Below are positions 7,531 to 16,367 of a DNA stretch of 34,598 nucleotides, piece by piece. Below the pieces are notes generated by a model. The model saw only the letters and a program-made list of their open reading frames with translations, did not search any database and was not told the origin of the DNA. The stretch comes from Sulfurimonas sp. (GTDB lineage: Bacteria; Campylobacterota; Campylobacteria; Campylobacterales; Sulfurimonadaceae), in assembly GCA_015488615.1 (NCBI GenBank), contig WFNM01000081.1, positions 1-34,598 of the forward strand. Direction: 5' to 3'. The first letter of the stretch is position 1. Each line of letters starts with the position of its first letter. The position numbers and the translations under genes are program-made.

Positions 7531-10164
7531 ATGCTAGAGCAAGCTATAGATTTAGATAAATTAACTGGTTTAAGCGAAGAAGATGTTAAAGAGCGTATTG
7601 AAAAGTATGGTTATAACGAGATAAACGAAAAAGAGGAAACATGGTACCATCGGCTTTTTAAAAAGTTTTGGGGCCCTATTCCTTGGATGATTGAAATTGC
7701 TGTTGTTCTCTCAGCAATAGCACACCGTTGGGAAGATTTCTCCGTTATTATGCTTATGCTTTTAGTAAATGCTTTTGTTGACTTTTATCAGGAGTCAAAA
7801 GCATTAAGTGCTATTTCTGTATTAAAGAAAAAGCTAGCTCGTAAAGCACTTGTCCTGCGTGAGGGTGAGTGGAAAAATATAGATGCTAAAGAGATTGTTC
7901 CTGATGATATAATTAAGATAAAAATTGGAGATGTTGTCTCTGCTGATTGTACACTTCTTGGTGGTGGAGACTTTTTGCAAGTTGACCAATCTGCACTTAC
8001 AGGTGAATCGCTTCCTGTAAATAAACAGCTTGGGGAGACTTTGTATGCAAATGCCATTGTAAAACAGGGTGAGATGATTGCAAAAGTAACAGCTACAGCA
8101 CTTAACACCTACTTTGGAAAAACTGTAGGTCTTATTGCAAAAGCAGAAAAAGAAGAAAATGGGCACTTCCAGCAAATGGTCATTAAGGTGGGTGATTACC
8201 TTATTTTCATGACTATTTTCCTAATTGCCATTATTATTTGGCATGGTGTTGCAAGGCATGAACCACTTATGGATTTACTGATTTTTTCACTTATTTTGAC
8301 CATTTCTGCCATTCCTGTTGCTATGCCAGCAGTTTTAACCGTTACTATGGCTTTAGGTGCAAGAGTTTTAGCATCGAAAGAGGCCATAGTCACTAAACTA
8401 TCTGCCATTGAAGAAGCTGCAGGTATGGATATACTATGTTCGGACAAAACAGGAACACTCACACAAAATAAAATGAGTCTCGCTGACCCTTATCTTTCTA
8501 GTAATTATACTGAAGACCAGCTTCTTTTATATGCTGCATTTGCAAGTAAAAAAGAGAATGAAGACCCAATAGAAAAACCTATATTTGACTATTTGGATGC
8601 ACATCAACTCAATAGCAAACTTATAGAAAAAAAGATGAAAAAGTTTGTACCTTTTGATCCTGTCAGTAAAAAAACAGAGAGTATTTTTACTGATGATATG
8701 ATTTATACCAAAGGTGCTCCTCAGATTATTATTGAACTATGTGATGAAAAAGAGTTTGACAAGAAAGAGGCATATAAAGAGGTAGACTCTTTTGCAGAAA
8801 AAGGTTTTAGAGCATTAGGTGTAGGATACAAAAAAGAGGGTGAAGACAAGTACCATTTTGTAGGACTTGTTCCTCTCTTTGACCCTCCTCGTGAAGACTC
8901 AAAACAAGCAATAGCTGAATCAAATGCAAAAGGTGTTTCAGTTAAGATGGTTACAGGTGATAATATTGCCGTTGCAAAATATATCTCCGGTATTTTAGAA
9001 ATAGGTCAAGATATAGAAGACATAAAAGAGCTCAAAGGTCAAAGTACACAAGAGTATGTTTTTCTTTCTCAAATCATTTCTCGTTCTATTTTAAAAACCT
9101 TACAAACTGAGGTAGATGAGGATACACTTAACAAAGAAGTTACTAAGATTGTCGCTAATGTACAAAAAGAGCTAAATTCGCAGCCTCTCCCAACAGGTAG
9201 TGTCAAACAACATGAATCTGAAATAGTACAGGTTATAGAAAAAGCCAATGGGTTTGCACAAGTATTTCCAGAAGACAAATACTATATAGTAGATAAACTC
9301 CAAAAAGCAAACCATATTGTTGGAATGACAGGTGATGGTGTTAATGATGCACCTGCACTCAAAAAAGCAGACTGTGGTATTGCTGTAAGTGGTGCAACTG
9401 ATGCCGCTCGTGCGGCAGCTGACATTGTACTAATGGCTCCTGGTCTTCGTGTCATAGTAGATGCCATAGAACAAGCTCGCATAGTGTTTGAGCGGATGAA
9501 AAGTTATGTAGTTTATAGGATTGCAGAGACAATTAGAATCTTATTCTTTATGACCTTAGCAATTGTAGTTTTTGATTTTTATCCTATTACGGCTATTATG
9601 ATTATTTTACTTGCACTTTTAAATGATATTCCTATTATGGCAATTGCATATGATAATACAAAGGTAGATAAAAAGCCTGCTCGATGGGATATGAAAGGTG
9701 TTTTTATTTTATCAAGTTGGCTTGGTATTGCAGGAGTTATAAGTTCTTTTACACTTTTTTATATAGTAATGGATTATTTAAAAATGCATCCATCATCTAT
9801 CTATTTTCCAGCTCTTCCGACAGGGATTGATCCTAAAGATAGCAAATCATATCTGGGCTTTGTACAAACTTTGTTTTTTATTAATTTAATTATCGCAGGG
9901 CATTACACAATATTTAATACCAGAATTGCAGACTGGTTCTTTAAAAGAGCATGGCCATCTTGGCAACTATTGGGAGCATCGTTCATTACAGCATTTGGTG
10001 GGACATTAGTAGGAATTTATGGTTTACATATTATGACTGCAATAGGCTGGGAATGGGCAATGTATATTTGGGCATATGCATTTATATGGTTCGTTTTTAA
10101 TGATATAGTAAAAATGGGTATCATTAAACTCTATAAAAAAAGATATGGAAAAGCTGTTTTATAA
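7531..10164 (+). CDS. P3A-type plasma-membrane proton-efflux ATPase
   Basis: The 877-residue P-type ATPase is of the fungal/plant plasma-membrane H+-ATPase type. Visible motifs are an N-terminal cytosolic 'GLSEEDVKERIEKYG' segment, actuator motif ALTGESLPV, the phosphorylated Asp D305 in CSDKTGTLTQNKM, KGAPQ nucleotide site, MVTGDN, and MTGDGVNDAPALKKADCGIAV. About ten membrane segments are expected; hydrophobic stretches fit. A region at about 492-570, before GFAQVFPEDKY, is some 50 residues longer than in the eukaryotic pumps. It has no C-terminal autoinhibitory tail. It follows gap by 22 bp and overlaps ppk2 (TAATG). In this setting it probably exports protons at ATP cost during glycogen breakdown; ion specificity is inferred from family resemblance. 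Confidence 0.88.
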   Translation: MLEQAIDLDKLTGLSEEDVKERIEKYGYNEINEKEETWYHRLFKKFWGPIPWMIEIAVVLSAIAHRWEDFSVIMLMLLVNAFVDFYQESKALSAISVLKKKLARKALVLREGEWKNIDAKEIVPDDIIKIKIGDVVSADCTLLGGGDFLQVDQSALTGESLPVNKQLGETLYANAIVKQGEMIAKVTATALNTYFGKTVGLIAKAEKEENGHFQQMVIKVGDYLIFMTIFLIAIIIWHGVARHEPLMDLLIFSLILTISAIPVAMPAVLTVTMALGARVLASKEAIVTKLSAIEEAAGMDILCSDKTGTLTQNKMSLADPYLSSNYTEDQLLLYAAFASKKENEDPIEKPIFDYLDAHQLNSKLIEKKMKKFVPFDPVSKKTESIFTDDMIYTKGAPQIIIELCDEKEFDKKEAYKEVDSFAEKGFRALGVGYKKEGEDKYHFVGLVPLFDPPREDSKQAIAESNAKGVSVKMVTGDNIAVAKYISGILEIGQDIEDIKELKGQSTQEYVFLSQIISRSILKTLQTEVDEDTLNKEVTKIVANVQKELNSQPLPTGSVKQHESEIVQVIEKANGFAQVFPEDKYYIVDKLQKANHIVGMTGDGVNDAPALKKADCGIAVSGATDAARAAADIVLMAPGLRVIVDAIEQARIVFERMKSYVVYRIAETIRILFFMTLAIVVFDFYPITAIMIILLALLNDIPIMAIAYDNTKVDKKPARWDMKGVFILSSWLGIAGVISSFTLFYIVMDYLKMHPSSIYFPALPTGIDPKDSKSYLGFVQTLFFINLIIAGHYTIFNTRIADWFFKRAWPSWQLLGASFITAFGGTLVGIYGLHIMTAIGWEWAMYIWAYAFIWFVFNDIVKMGIIKLYKKRYGKAVL

Positions 10165-10922
10165 TGACTAAAAAAGAGTACAAACAAGAGCTTTATAACT
10201 TACAAGTTGAACTCGTGAAGTTTCAAAAAGAGATTATTACTAAAGATTTAAAAGTATGTATCATTTTTGAAGGACGAGACAGTGCAGGAAAGGATGGTAT
10301 GATAAAACGTTTTGTAGAGCATTTAAGCCCTCGAGATGCAAGAGTCGTAGCCCTTGGAAAACCGAGTGATATAAATAAAAAATCTTGGTATTTTCAAAGG
10401 TATGTGCCACATTTACCTGTCGGCGGAGAGGTAGTCTTTTTTAACCGTAGTTGGTATAACAGAGCAGGTGTTGAAAAAGTGATGAATTTTTGTACAGGCA
10501 AAGAATATGATAGTTTTATGCAAGAAGTAGGAAATTTTGAACATCTTTTAGTAAATTCAGAAATCATTTTTATAAAATATTACCTTGATATTTCAAAAAA
10601 AGAGCAGGCCAAAAGACTACTAGAAAGAAAAAAAGACCCTTTAAAACAATGGAAACTTAGTCCTATTGATGAGCAGGCACAACAACAGTGGAAGAGCTAC
10701 TCGAAAACAAGGGATAAGATGTTTGATCATACATCTTTTGTTTTTGCTCCTTGGTATGTTGTGCATAGTGACGACAAAAAAATAGCTCGTATTAATACTA
10801 TTAAACATTTTTTATCTCAAGTGAAATATAAAGATAAAGATGAAAAATATTTACATTATGATCATGATACGGTATGTTTGTTTGATGATATCTGTTATGA
10901 AAAAGGCTTCATCTACAAATGA
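10164..10922 (+). CDS. ppk2: Polyphosphate kinase 2 (PPK2, class I-like)
   Basis: The 252-residue cytoplasmic kinase transfers phosphate between polyphosphate and nucleotides, in class I usually favouring ADP to ATP. Walker A is GRDSAGKDG (residues 37-45). The Walker B region is GEVVFFNRSWYNRAGVEKVM. The lid has RKKDPLKQWKLSPID. The FNRSWYN form carries Asn where many class I proteins have Asp (FDRSWYN); Asn is normal in other PPK2 groups. The start overlaps the ATPase stop, so an ATP-consuming pump and a polyphosphate-driven ATP supplier are translated together. Its stop overlaps the start of a broken gene (10919). Confidence 0.9.
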   Translation: MTKKEYKQELYNLQVELVKFQKEIITKDLKVCIIFEGRDSAGKDGMIKRFVEHLSPRDARVVALGKPSDINKKSWYFQRYVPHLPVGGEVVFFNRSWYNRAGVEKVMNFCTGKEYDSFMQEVGNFEHLLVNSEIIFIKYYLDISKKEQAKRLLERKKDPLKQWKLSPIDEQAQQQWKSYSKTRDKMFDHTSFVFAPWYVVHSDDKKIARINTIKHFLSQVKYKDKDEKYLHYDHDTVCLFDDICYEKGFIYK

Positions 10923-11264
10923 ATATAAAAATTAAGGTGTGAACACAATACAAGAGCCAAATTTCTCCTTTTAAGATTTGCCTTGCAGTTGTTGTGATTT
11001 TTACCATCAGTTATGGTGAATACATTTTACAAAAACATTTTTCCTTTAAAAGGCTACTATCTTAGAAGGGTAGTATTAGAAAATCTAAACAAATTGAGGG
11101 TTCGAGAATTATAGATGCAGCTATTATTAGTACAACTTCAATTATGTATTTACATTTAATTGTTGTTGCTTTAATATTTAAGATAGATAGATGAATTAAG
11201 TGCTAAACTCGAAGAAGAGGTAAAGGCATTCTATAAAATAAAATTATTTACTAAAAAGGCTTAA
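10919..11264 (+). pseudogene. Decayed small two-TM membrane-protein gene between ppk2 and pdhA
   Basis: A single reading frame starting at ATG 10919 (overlapping the ppk2 stop as ATGA) covers this gap if three lesions are repaired: TGA at 10940-10942, TAG at 11063-11065, and a 4-bp tandem duplication in the GATAGATAGAT run near 11181-11192. The repaired product is about 113 residues with two hydrophobic segments (FKICLAVVVIFTISYG and an IIDAAIISTTSIMYLHLIVV stretch) and a charged tail ELSAKLEEEVKAFYKIKLFTKKA whose TAA overlaps the pdhA ATG. Both junctions thus have operon-style overlaps, which argues against chance. I do not recognise the family. UGA and UAG are normal stops elsewhere in the window, so recoding is unlikely. 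Confidence 0.6.
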
Positions 11265-12223
11265 TGATGAACAAATTACTCGCAGAAGAGATGTACTACT
11301 TAATGACTCTAGGCAGAAAGTTTGAGTATGCTGCAAAAGAGAACTATATGAAAGGAAATGTGTCAGGATTTTTACATCTTGACATTGGACAAGAAGCATT
11401 GAGTGTTGGGGCAATAAAAGCTTTTGAAAAAGGTGATGTTTTTGCAACCTACCGTGAGCATGTGATGGCAATAGCAAGAGGCTTAGAACCCAAAGCTGTG
11501 ATGGCAGAACTTTTTGGAAAAGTAAACGGTGTTAGTGGTGGTAAGGGAGGCAGTATGCACCTATTCGAGCCTTCACGCTTTTTTTATGGTGGTGATGCAA
11601 TAGTCGGTGGTCATATCCCAAATGCAGTGGGGTGTGCTTATGCTCGAAACCTGCAGGGAAGTGAAGATGGTGTGATGGTTATTTTTGGGGATGGTGCTAC
11701 AAATGGTGGTGCTTTTTTTGAATCACTCAACATTGCTGCAACACATAAACTTCCATTGCTTTTTTTATGTGAGAACAATGAATATGCCATTGGCACAAAT
11801 ATAAAATATACGGCACCATTTCGAGAGCAGGCTAAAAAAGCAGAGCCTTATATGATGACACTATCTGTTGACGGTATGAAAGCTGAAGCAGTTTATGAAA
11901 CAATAAAAGAGGCTCAAAAGCTTATTGAAGATGGGCATGGCCCTGTTTTTGTGGAGGCTTTTACCTGTAGATTTGAAGGACACTCTGTAAGTGACTCCAA
12001 TAGTTATAGAAGTACACAGGAGATGAAACATTGTAAGGCAAAGGACCCTCTAGTGCATTTTAAAAAAGAGTTGTTAGAGAGATGGATGTGCAGTGACAAA
12101 GAGTTAGAAAAAATTGAAAAAAAAGCACAAACAATGGTAGATGAAGCAGTTGTATTTGCTGAAAATTCAGAAGAACCAAATGCAGCAGCTCTGTTTGAAC
12201 ATGTGTTTACAGAGGAGGTGTGA
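11264..12223 (+). CDS. pdhA: Pyruvate dehydrogenase E1 component, alpha subunit
   Basis: This is one half of the thiamine-diphosphate-dependent decarboxylase of the PDH complex. The 319-residue protein shows the thiamine diphosphate/Mg site GDGATNGGAFFESLN...CENN (GDG at 142-144, N171), GHIPNAVGCAYA, and the regulatory-loop-like FEGHSVSDSNSYR. Either ATG 11264 or ATG 11267 is possible, with AAGG upstream. It is preceded by the remnant of a small gene and followed one base later by pdhB. Related acetoin or branched-chain E1 subunits look alike; the adjacent E2, E3 and lipoate genes and the glycolytic context favour pyruvate. Confidence 0.88.
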   Translation: MMNKLLAEEMYYLMTLGRKFEYAAKENYMKGNVSGFLHLDIGQEALSVGAIKAFEKGDVFATYREHVMAIARGLEPKAVMAELFGKVNGVSGGKGGSMHLFEPSRFFYGGDAIVGGHIPNAVGCAYARNLQGSEDGVMVIFGDGATNGGAFFESLNIAATHKLPLLFLCENNEYAIGTNIKYTAPFREQAKKAEPYMMTLSVDGMKAEAVYETIKEAQKLIEDGHGPVFVEAFTCRFEGHSVSDSNSYRSTQEMKHCKAKDPLVHFKKELLERWMCSDKELEKIEKKAQTMVDEAVVFAENSEEPNAAALFEHVFTEEV

Positions 12224-12224
12224 G

Positions 12225-13202
12225 ATGTTATACCGTGAAGCATTAAATAAGGCACTTGATGAGGTGATGGAAATAGATGACACAGTGGTAACACTCGGAG
12301 AAGATGTAGGTCTATATGGCGGTGCTTTTCGAGTAACAGAAGGACTTGTAGAAAAGTATGGTGAAAAACGTGTCATTGATACACCCATAGCGGAGCTGAG
12401 TATTGTCGGGAATGCAGTTGGTATGGCTATAGGTGGTCTTCGCCCCGTTGCTGAGATTATGACAGGAAATTTCTCTTTACTCGCATTTGATCAGATTATA
12501 AATCATATGGCTAAACTCCATTATATGAGTAATGGAAAAATCACTTTACCAATGGTAGTTCGATTTCCACAAGGTGTTAGTAAACAACTTGCAGCACAAC
12601 ATAGTGAAAGTTATGAACAGATGCTAAGTAGTGTACCAGGATTGAAGGTTCTGAGTGTTAATGATATTAATTATGCATATCATGCATTTAAATATGCCAT
12701 ACTTTCAAATGACCCTTTTGTATTTATAGAACATGAACTTCTTTATAACAAAAAGGGCGAAGTAAATTTTGCGCAACAACTTGACCCTTTTAAAGCACGC
12801 ATTGTGAAAGAGGGAGAAAATATTACCATTATCTCTTATCTGAAGATGGTTGATGATGTTATGCAGAGTGTTTCTGCCATTGAAAGTGCATTAAATTGTT
12901 CGTGTGAGGTTATAGATTTATGTTCACTCAACCCTATAGACTATGATACATTAGCGATCTCTATCAAAAAAACTTCAAGGGCTATTATGGTTGAAGAAGA
13001 CCATAAAACAGGTGGATTTGGCTCACAAGTAATTGCATGGGTAGCTGAGGAAATGTTTTACACTCTTGATGCTCCACCATTGCGTTTAGGAGGAACTGAT
13101 ACTCCTATTGCTTACAATAGAACACTAGAGCTTGCATCTATTCCTACACCTGATTCTATAGCACAAGATATTATAGCATGGGGGAAGAAAAACGATGTAT
13201 GA
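12225..13202 (+). CDS. pdhB: Pyruvate dehydrogenase E1 component, beta subunit
   Basis: The ORF track begins at 12141 inside pdhA, but GAGGAGG at 12212-12218 is 6 nt before ATG 12225, giving MLYREALNKALDEVME and 325 residues, the usual length. LGEDVGLYGGAFRVTEGL and the RVIDTPIAELSIVGNAVGMAIGGLRPVAEIM segment are typical E1 beta sequences, as is MVEEDHKTGGFGSQV in the C-terminal transketolase domain. It forms the alpha2beta2 E1 with PdhA. It overlaps the E2 start by 8 bp. Confidence 0.92.
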   Translation: MLYREALNKALDEVMEIDDTVVTLGEDVGLYGGAFRVTEGLVEKYGEKRVIDTPIAELSIVGNAVGMAIGGLRPVAEIMTGNFSLLAFDQIINHMAKLHYMSNGKITLPMVVRFPQGVSKQLAAQHSESYEQMLSSVPGLKVLSVNDINYAYHAFKYAILSNDPFVFIEHELLYNKKGEVNFAQQLDPFKARIVKEGENITIISYLKMVDDVMQSVSAIESALNCSCEVIDLCSLNPIDYDTLAISIKKTSRAIMVEEDHKTGGFGSQVIAWVAEEMFYTLDAPPLRLGGTDTPIAYNRTLELASIPTPDSIAQDIIAWGKKNDV

Positions 13203-14469
13203 AATAGTAATGCCACAACTCTCTGACTCCATGGAAGAAGGAAAGTTAGTTAGTTGGAAAGTAAGTGTAGGTCAAAGTGTCAAAAGTGGGGACGTTATAG
13301 CTGAAGTGGAGAGTGATAAGGCAATTATGGAGGTACAAACCTTTAAAGATGGTGTTGTCAAAGAACTTTTGGCAAAAATAGATGATGAAGTAAAGATTGG
13401 GGCTATTATTTCACGTATTGAAACGGGTGTGAAAGCTTCTACTGAGCAAGAACCATCAACAGTTAATCTGATAACAGTGCCAAAAGAGGAAGATACTCCA
13501 AAAGAAGAAGTAAAAAAAGTAGAAACAAAACCAAATGTAGTAGAGAAAAACAGTGTTTTAGATGAAATATTTGATACATCAAGTGTTACTACCATTGCTC
13601 ATAAAACACAAAGTGGTATCTCTCCAAAAGCTAGAGCTAAAGCTGCTGCAGTAGGTGTTGATATTGAAAAGATTCAAGCGAAAATGCCACAAAAATTGCT
13701 TCATGCAGAGGACGTAAACGAGTATGTCACAGAGAAATATTTTACACCAAAAGCTTTGAAACTACTGAAAGAGTACCAGTTGAAAAACTCACTTTTTGAA
13801 CTTAATCATAAGGTAGATAGTGATGAAGTACAAAGCTACATAGATGCAAATGAAATAGCACTCCCAAAAGCACTTTCGCCGATGCAAAAGGCAATCATTG
13901 CAAATGTAATACTCTCTGCTCAAAAGCCCATCTATCATATTTATGAATCAATAGATGCCAAACTTTTTGAAGTACACCATGCACATAGTATGACTGCATG
14001 GCTAGTGAAAATTTTTGCAAAAGTAATGATGCAGCATGAGAGTTTTCGCACACAACTTTTAGATAATGCCCTCTCCATTGCTTCAAATGCTTCACTCTCC
14101 ATTGCTGTAGCAGATGCAAAAAATCTTTATATGCCTGTCATCAAAGATGCAAACAGACTTACAATTTCTGAAATAACAGAACAACTCTCTGCATTTAAAG
14201 AGAAACTGATAACAAATAGTTTTAGTGTTCAAGATATGCAAGGAGGCACTTTTGGCATCTCAAATCTGGGAATGCTCGGTGTCGCATGTTTTGATGCGAT
14301 GATAAACAAAGATGAGAGTGCCATCGTTGCAGTGGGTGGTATTAGTGATGGCAAAATTAGTGTCACACTTACAGCAGACCATAGACTTATAAACGGCTAT
14401 GAAGCAGCACTTTTTATGGCAGATGTAAAAAAAGAGGCGAGTGAGCCTTTAAACTTTAAGGAGCAGTGA
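13195..14469 (+). CDS. pdhC: Dihydrolipoamide acetyltransferase (PDH E2)
   Basis: The E2 core passes the acetyl group to CoA. The 424-residue protein has one lipoyl domain (1-78) with the lipoylated Lys K42 in ESDKAIMEV, an acidic/lysine linker, a peripheral-subunit-binding domain (about 141-178, GISPKARAKAAAVGVDIEKI), then a second similar segment (about 183-217, TPKALKLLKEYQL...DEVQSYI) that may be a degenerate repeat. The catalytic domain ends with TADHRLINGYEAALF: the catalytic His (H396) is present but the usual Asp of DHRxxDG is Asn (N400). It overlaps pdhB and abuts the E3 gene. It should be octanoylated and converted to lipoyl by the neighbouring LipB and LipA. Confidence 0.9.
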   Translation: MYEIVMPQLSDSMEEGKLVSWKVSVGQSVKSGDVIAEVESDKAIMEVQTFKDGVVKELLAKIDDEVKIGAIISRIETGVKASTEQEPSTVNLITVPKEEDTPKEEVKKVETKPNVVEKNSVLDEIFDTSSVTTIAHKTQSGISPKARAKAAAVGVDIEKIQAKMPQKLLHAEDVNEYVTEKYFTPKALKLLKEYQLKNSLFELNHKVDSDEVQSYIDANEIALPKALSPMQKAIIANVILSAQKPIYHIYESIDAKLFEVHHAHSMTAWLVKIFAKVMMQHESFRTQLLDNALSIASNASLSIAVADAKNLYMPVIKDANRLTISEITEQLSAFKEKLITNSFSVQDMQGGTFGISNLGMLGVACFDAMINKDESAIVAVGGISDGKISVTLTADHRLINGYEAALFMADVKKEASEPLNFKEQ

Positions 14470-15786
14470 ATGTATGACATAATTTACATAGGTGGTGGGT
14501 TGAACTATGCAGGAGCTATAGTTGCTGCAAAGAATGGGAAAAAAGTTGCTCTTATTGAGAGTGATATGAGTCAACTTGGAGGGATCTGTCTTCATAAGGG
14601 CTGTATACCTTCTAAAATGTTCTTACACTACTCGAATCTTGTTTATGAGTCACAAAATGAGATAGTTAACGGCTCACCGCATTTAGATATGAAGATACTT
14701 TGTGAAAAAAAAGATGATCTGCTAAAGAGTGTCACAAAAGTTGTACAACAACAATGCTCTCATTTTGAATTGATTGAGGGAAAAGGAAAACTGATTGCAC
14801 CACATAAGGTGGAAGTCAATGGCAAGGTAATAGAAGGTAAAAATATTGTTATAGGGACGGGTTCTTCGCCTTTTATTCCTGAAGGTATAGTGCATAATGC
14901 AAAAGATGTTATCATCAGTGATGATGTTTTAAACTTGCAAGAACTTCCAAAAAAAATAGCTATTTATGGAACGGGTGCTATAGGGCTTGAAATGGCAAGT
15001 TTTTTTGCAACGGCTGGTGTAGAAGTGTCCCTTATAAATAGACATGATAAGATACTAAAAAATGCACATCCAAGCATTGAGAATGCGGTACAGATGCAGC
15101 TTGAAAAACTGAATGTAAATATTTTAAGTAATCATTCAGTAAACAAAGCAAAATCAACAAAAAAAGGTGTGCATATCACTTATGAAGATGGTGGCAGTAA
15201 CTATACAGAGATGCTACTTGTTGCAACAGGGCGACGACCAAATATAGATGTGATTGGATGTGATGCAATAGAAGTTAAGCATGGTATTGTCACAGATACA
15301 TACTTTGAGACAACACTTGAAAAACATTATGCTATTGGGGATTGTAACGGTAAGCTTCAACTTGCTCATGCAGCTCGTGCAGAAGTCCTAAATGTTACAG
15401 AGCATATTTTAGGTAAAAATCCTCATCCACTGGATTTAGAACATGTTGTAAAGTTCATTCATACTCTACCGATGAGCTATGCAGTAGTTGGAAAAACTAA
15501 AATACAACTAGAGAATGCAGGAATAAAATATAAAGAGAGTTTAGTGGCACTCAACCAGTTTACATATTCCTCTTATAATCATGCAAATAAAGGTTTAATG
15601 GTAAGTTTTGTTGATGAGGAGGGCTTTATATTGGGTGCTGAAATCTTAGCACCACATGCAGAGGAAATTATAGCTACTGTTGCTATGAGTTTAGCAGGAG
15701 AGATGGATGTTACACAGGCTAAGAGAACCATCTTAGCACATCCAACTTTTTCTGAAGCCTTAGAGAGAACATTTTATAAGTTATGA
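14470..15786 (+). CDS. lpd: Dihydrolipoamide dehydrogenase (PDH E3)
   Basis: This flavoprotein reoxidises the lipoyl arm of E2 and reduces NAD. The 438-residue protein has the FAD Rossmann motif IYIGGGLNYAG, the redox disulfide CLHKGC (C40/C45) followed by IPSK, the NAD motif IYGTGAIGLEMASFF, the ATGRRPN and AIGDCNG segments and the C-terminal HPTFSEALE with the catalytic His/Glu pair. It is somewhat shorter than the usual ~470 residues. It starts directly after the E2 stop and overlaps lipB (ATGA), so E1-E2-E3 and lipoylation are one unit. The disulfide motif separates it from mercuric reductase-like relatives only in combination with context. Confidence 0.9.
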   Translation: MYDIIYIGGGLNYAGAIVAAKNGKKVALIESDMSQLGGICLHKGCIPSKMFLHYSNLVYESQNEIVNGSPHLDMKILCEKKDDLLKSVTKVVQQQCSHFELIEGKGKLIAPHKVEVNGKVIEGKNIVIGTGSSPFIPEGIVHNAKDVIISDDVLNLQELPKKIAIYGTGAIGLEMASFFATAGVEVSLINRHDKILKNAHPSIENAVQMQLEKLNVNILSNHSVNKAKSTKKGVHITYEDGGSNYTEMLLVATGRRPNIDVIGCDAIEVKHGIVTDTYFETTLEKHYAIGDCNGKLQLAHAARAEVLNVTEHILGKNPHPLDLEHVVKFIHTLPMSYAVVGKTKIQLENAGIKYKESLVALNQFTYSSYNHANKGLMVSFVDEEGFILGAEILAPHAEEIIATVAMSLAGEMDVTQAKRTILAHPTFSEALERTFYKL

Positions 15787-16367
15787 TTATTCATCAATGG
15801 GGAGAGATTGAGTATAAAGAGGCAAGAGAAAAGATGCAAGCTGTTCATACACTTGCGTATGAAGATGGACAAAATCATCTCATCCTCTGCTCACATCCAG
15901 ATATATTCACCATTGGAACATCAGAAAAAAAGAGTTTTGATGTAGATGTTATTCAAAGTGATCGAGGTGGCTCTATTACCTGCCACTCTCCTGGACAAAA
16001 TATCTACTATTTCTGTTTTCAGGTAAAAAGCCCTGCCCAATTTTACAAAAAGGTTATTAGTGCATTTGAGGCTTTTTTTATAAAATATCTACCTCAAGTA
16101 AAATACCATAAAGAACAAGCTGGCTTTTACATTCAAAACCGTAAAATCGCCTCTCTTGGATTTCGCTATTCACAAGGTCTCTCTCTACACGGAGTTTCTC
16201 TGAATGTCGATGTAGATTTGGATTTTCATGTACAAGTGAACCCTTGTAATATAGAGGGGATTATTCCTACTTCCCTTGTAAATGAGAATCTTCATCTCTC
16301 GCAAGAAATGGTTAACAGAGTACTAGTGCATTTCATAGAGGAGAGTTTTTATGATACAGCAGTTTAA
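15783..16367 (+). CDS. lipB: Octanoyl-(acyl carrier protein):protein transferase LipB
   Basis: This moves octanoate from ACP onto the lipoyl-domain lysine. The 194-residue protein has RGGSITCHSPGQ (canonical RGG..T.HGPGQ), the catalytic Lys K121 in RKIASLGFR and the acyl-thioester Cys C155 in VNPCNIEG. The His-Gly of the usual HGPGQ is His-Ser here. The start overlaps the lpd stop; the end overlaps lipA by 17 bp. Confidence 0.92.
   Translation: MIIHQWGEIEYKEAREKMQAVHTLAYEDGQNHLILCSHPDIFTIGTSEKKSFDVDVIQSDRGGSITCHSPGQNIYYFCFQVKSPAQFYKKVISAFEAFFIKYLPQVKYHKEQAGFYIQNRKIASLGFRYSQGLSLHGVSLNVDVDLDFHVQVNPCNIEGIIPTSLVNENLHLSQEMVNRVLVHFIEESFYDTAV

Noticed and set aside
7788-8175. Two minus-strand ORFs of 106 and 113 residues opposite the ATPase
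   Set aside because: Both are reverse-frame shadows of the conserved actuator domain of the P-type ATPase.
10164-10922. Asn in FNRSWYN of PPK2 instead of Asp as an inactivating change
   Set aside because: Asn at this place (FNRS) is normal in other PPK2 classes and I believe in some class I members, so it is not evidence of inactivity.
12141-12224. N-terminal extension of pdhB from the ORF track
   Set aside because: The extension lies entirely inside pdhA, has no family similarity, and a strong GAGGAGG precedes ATG 12225.
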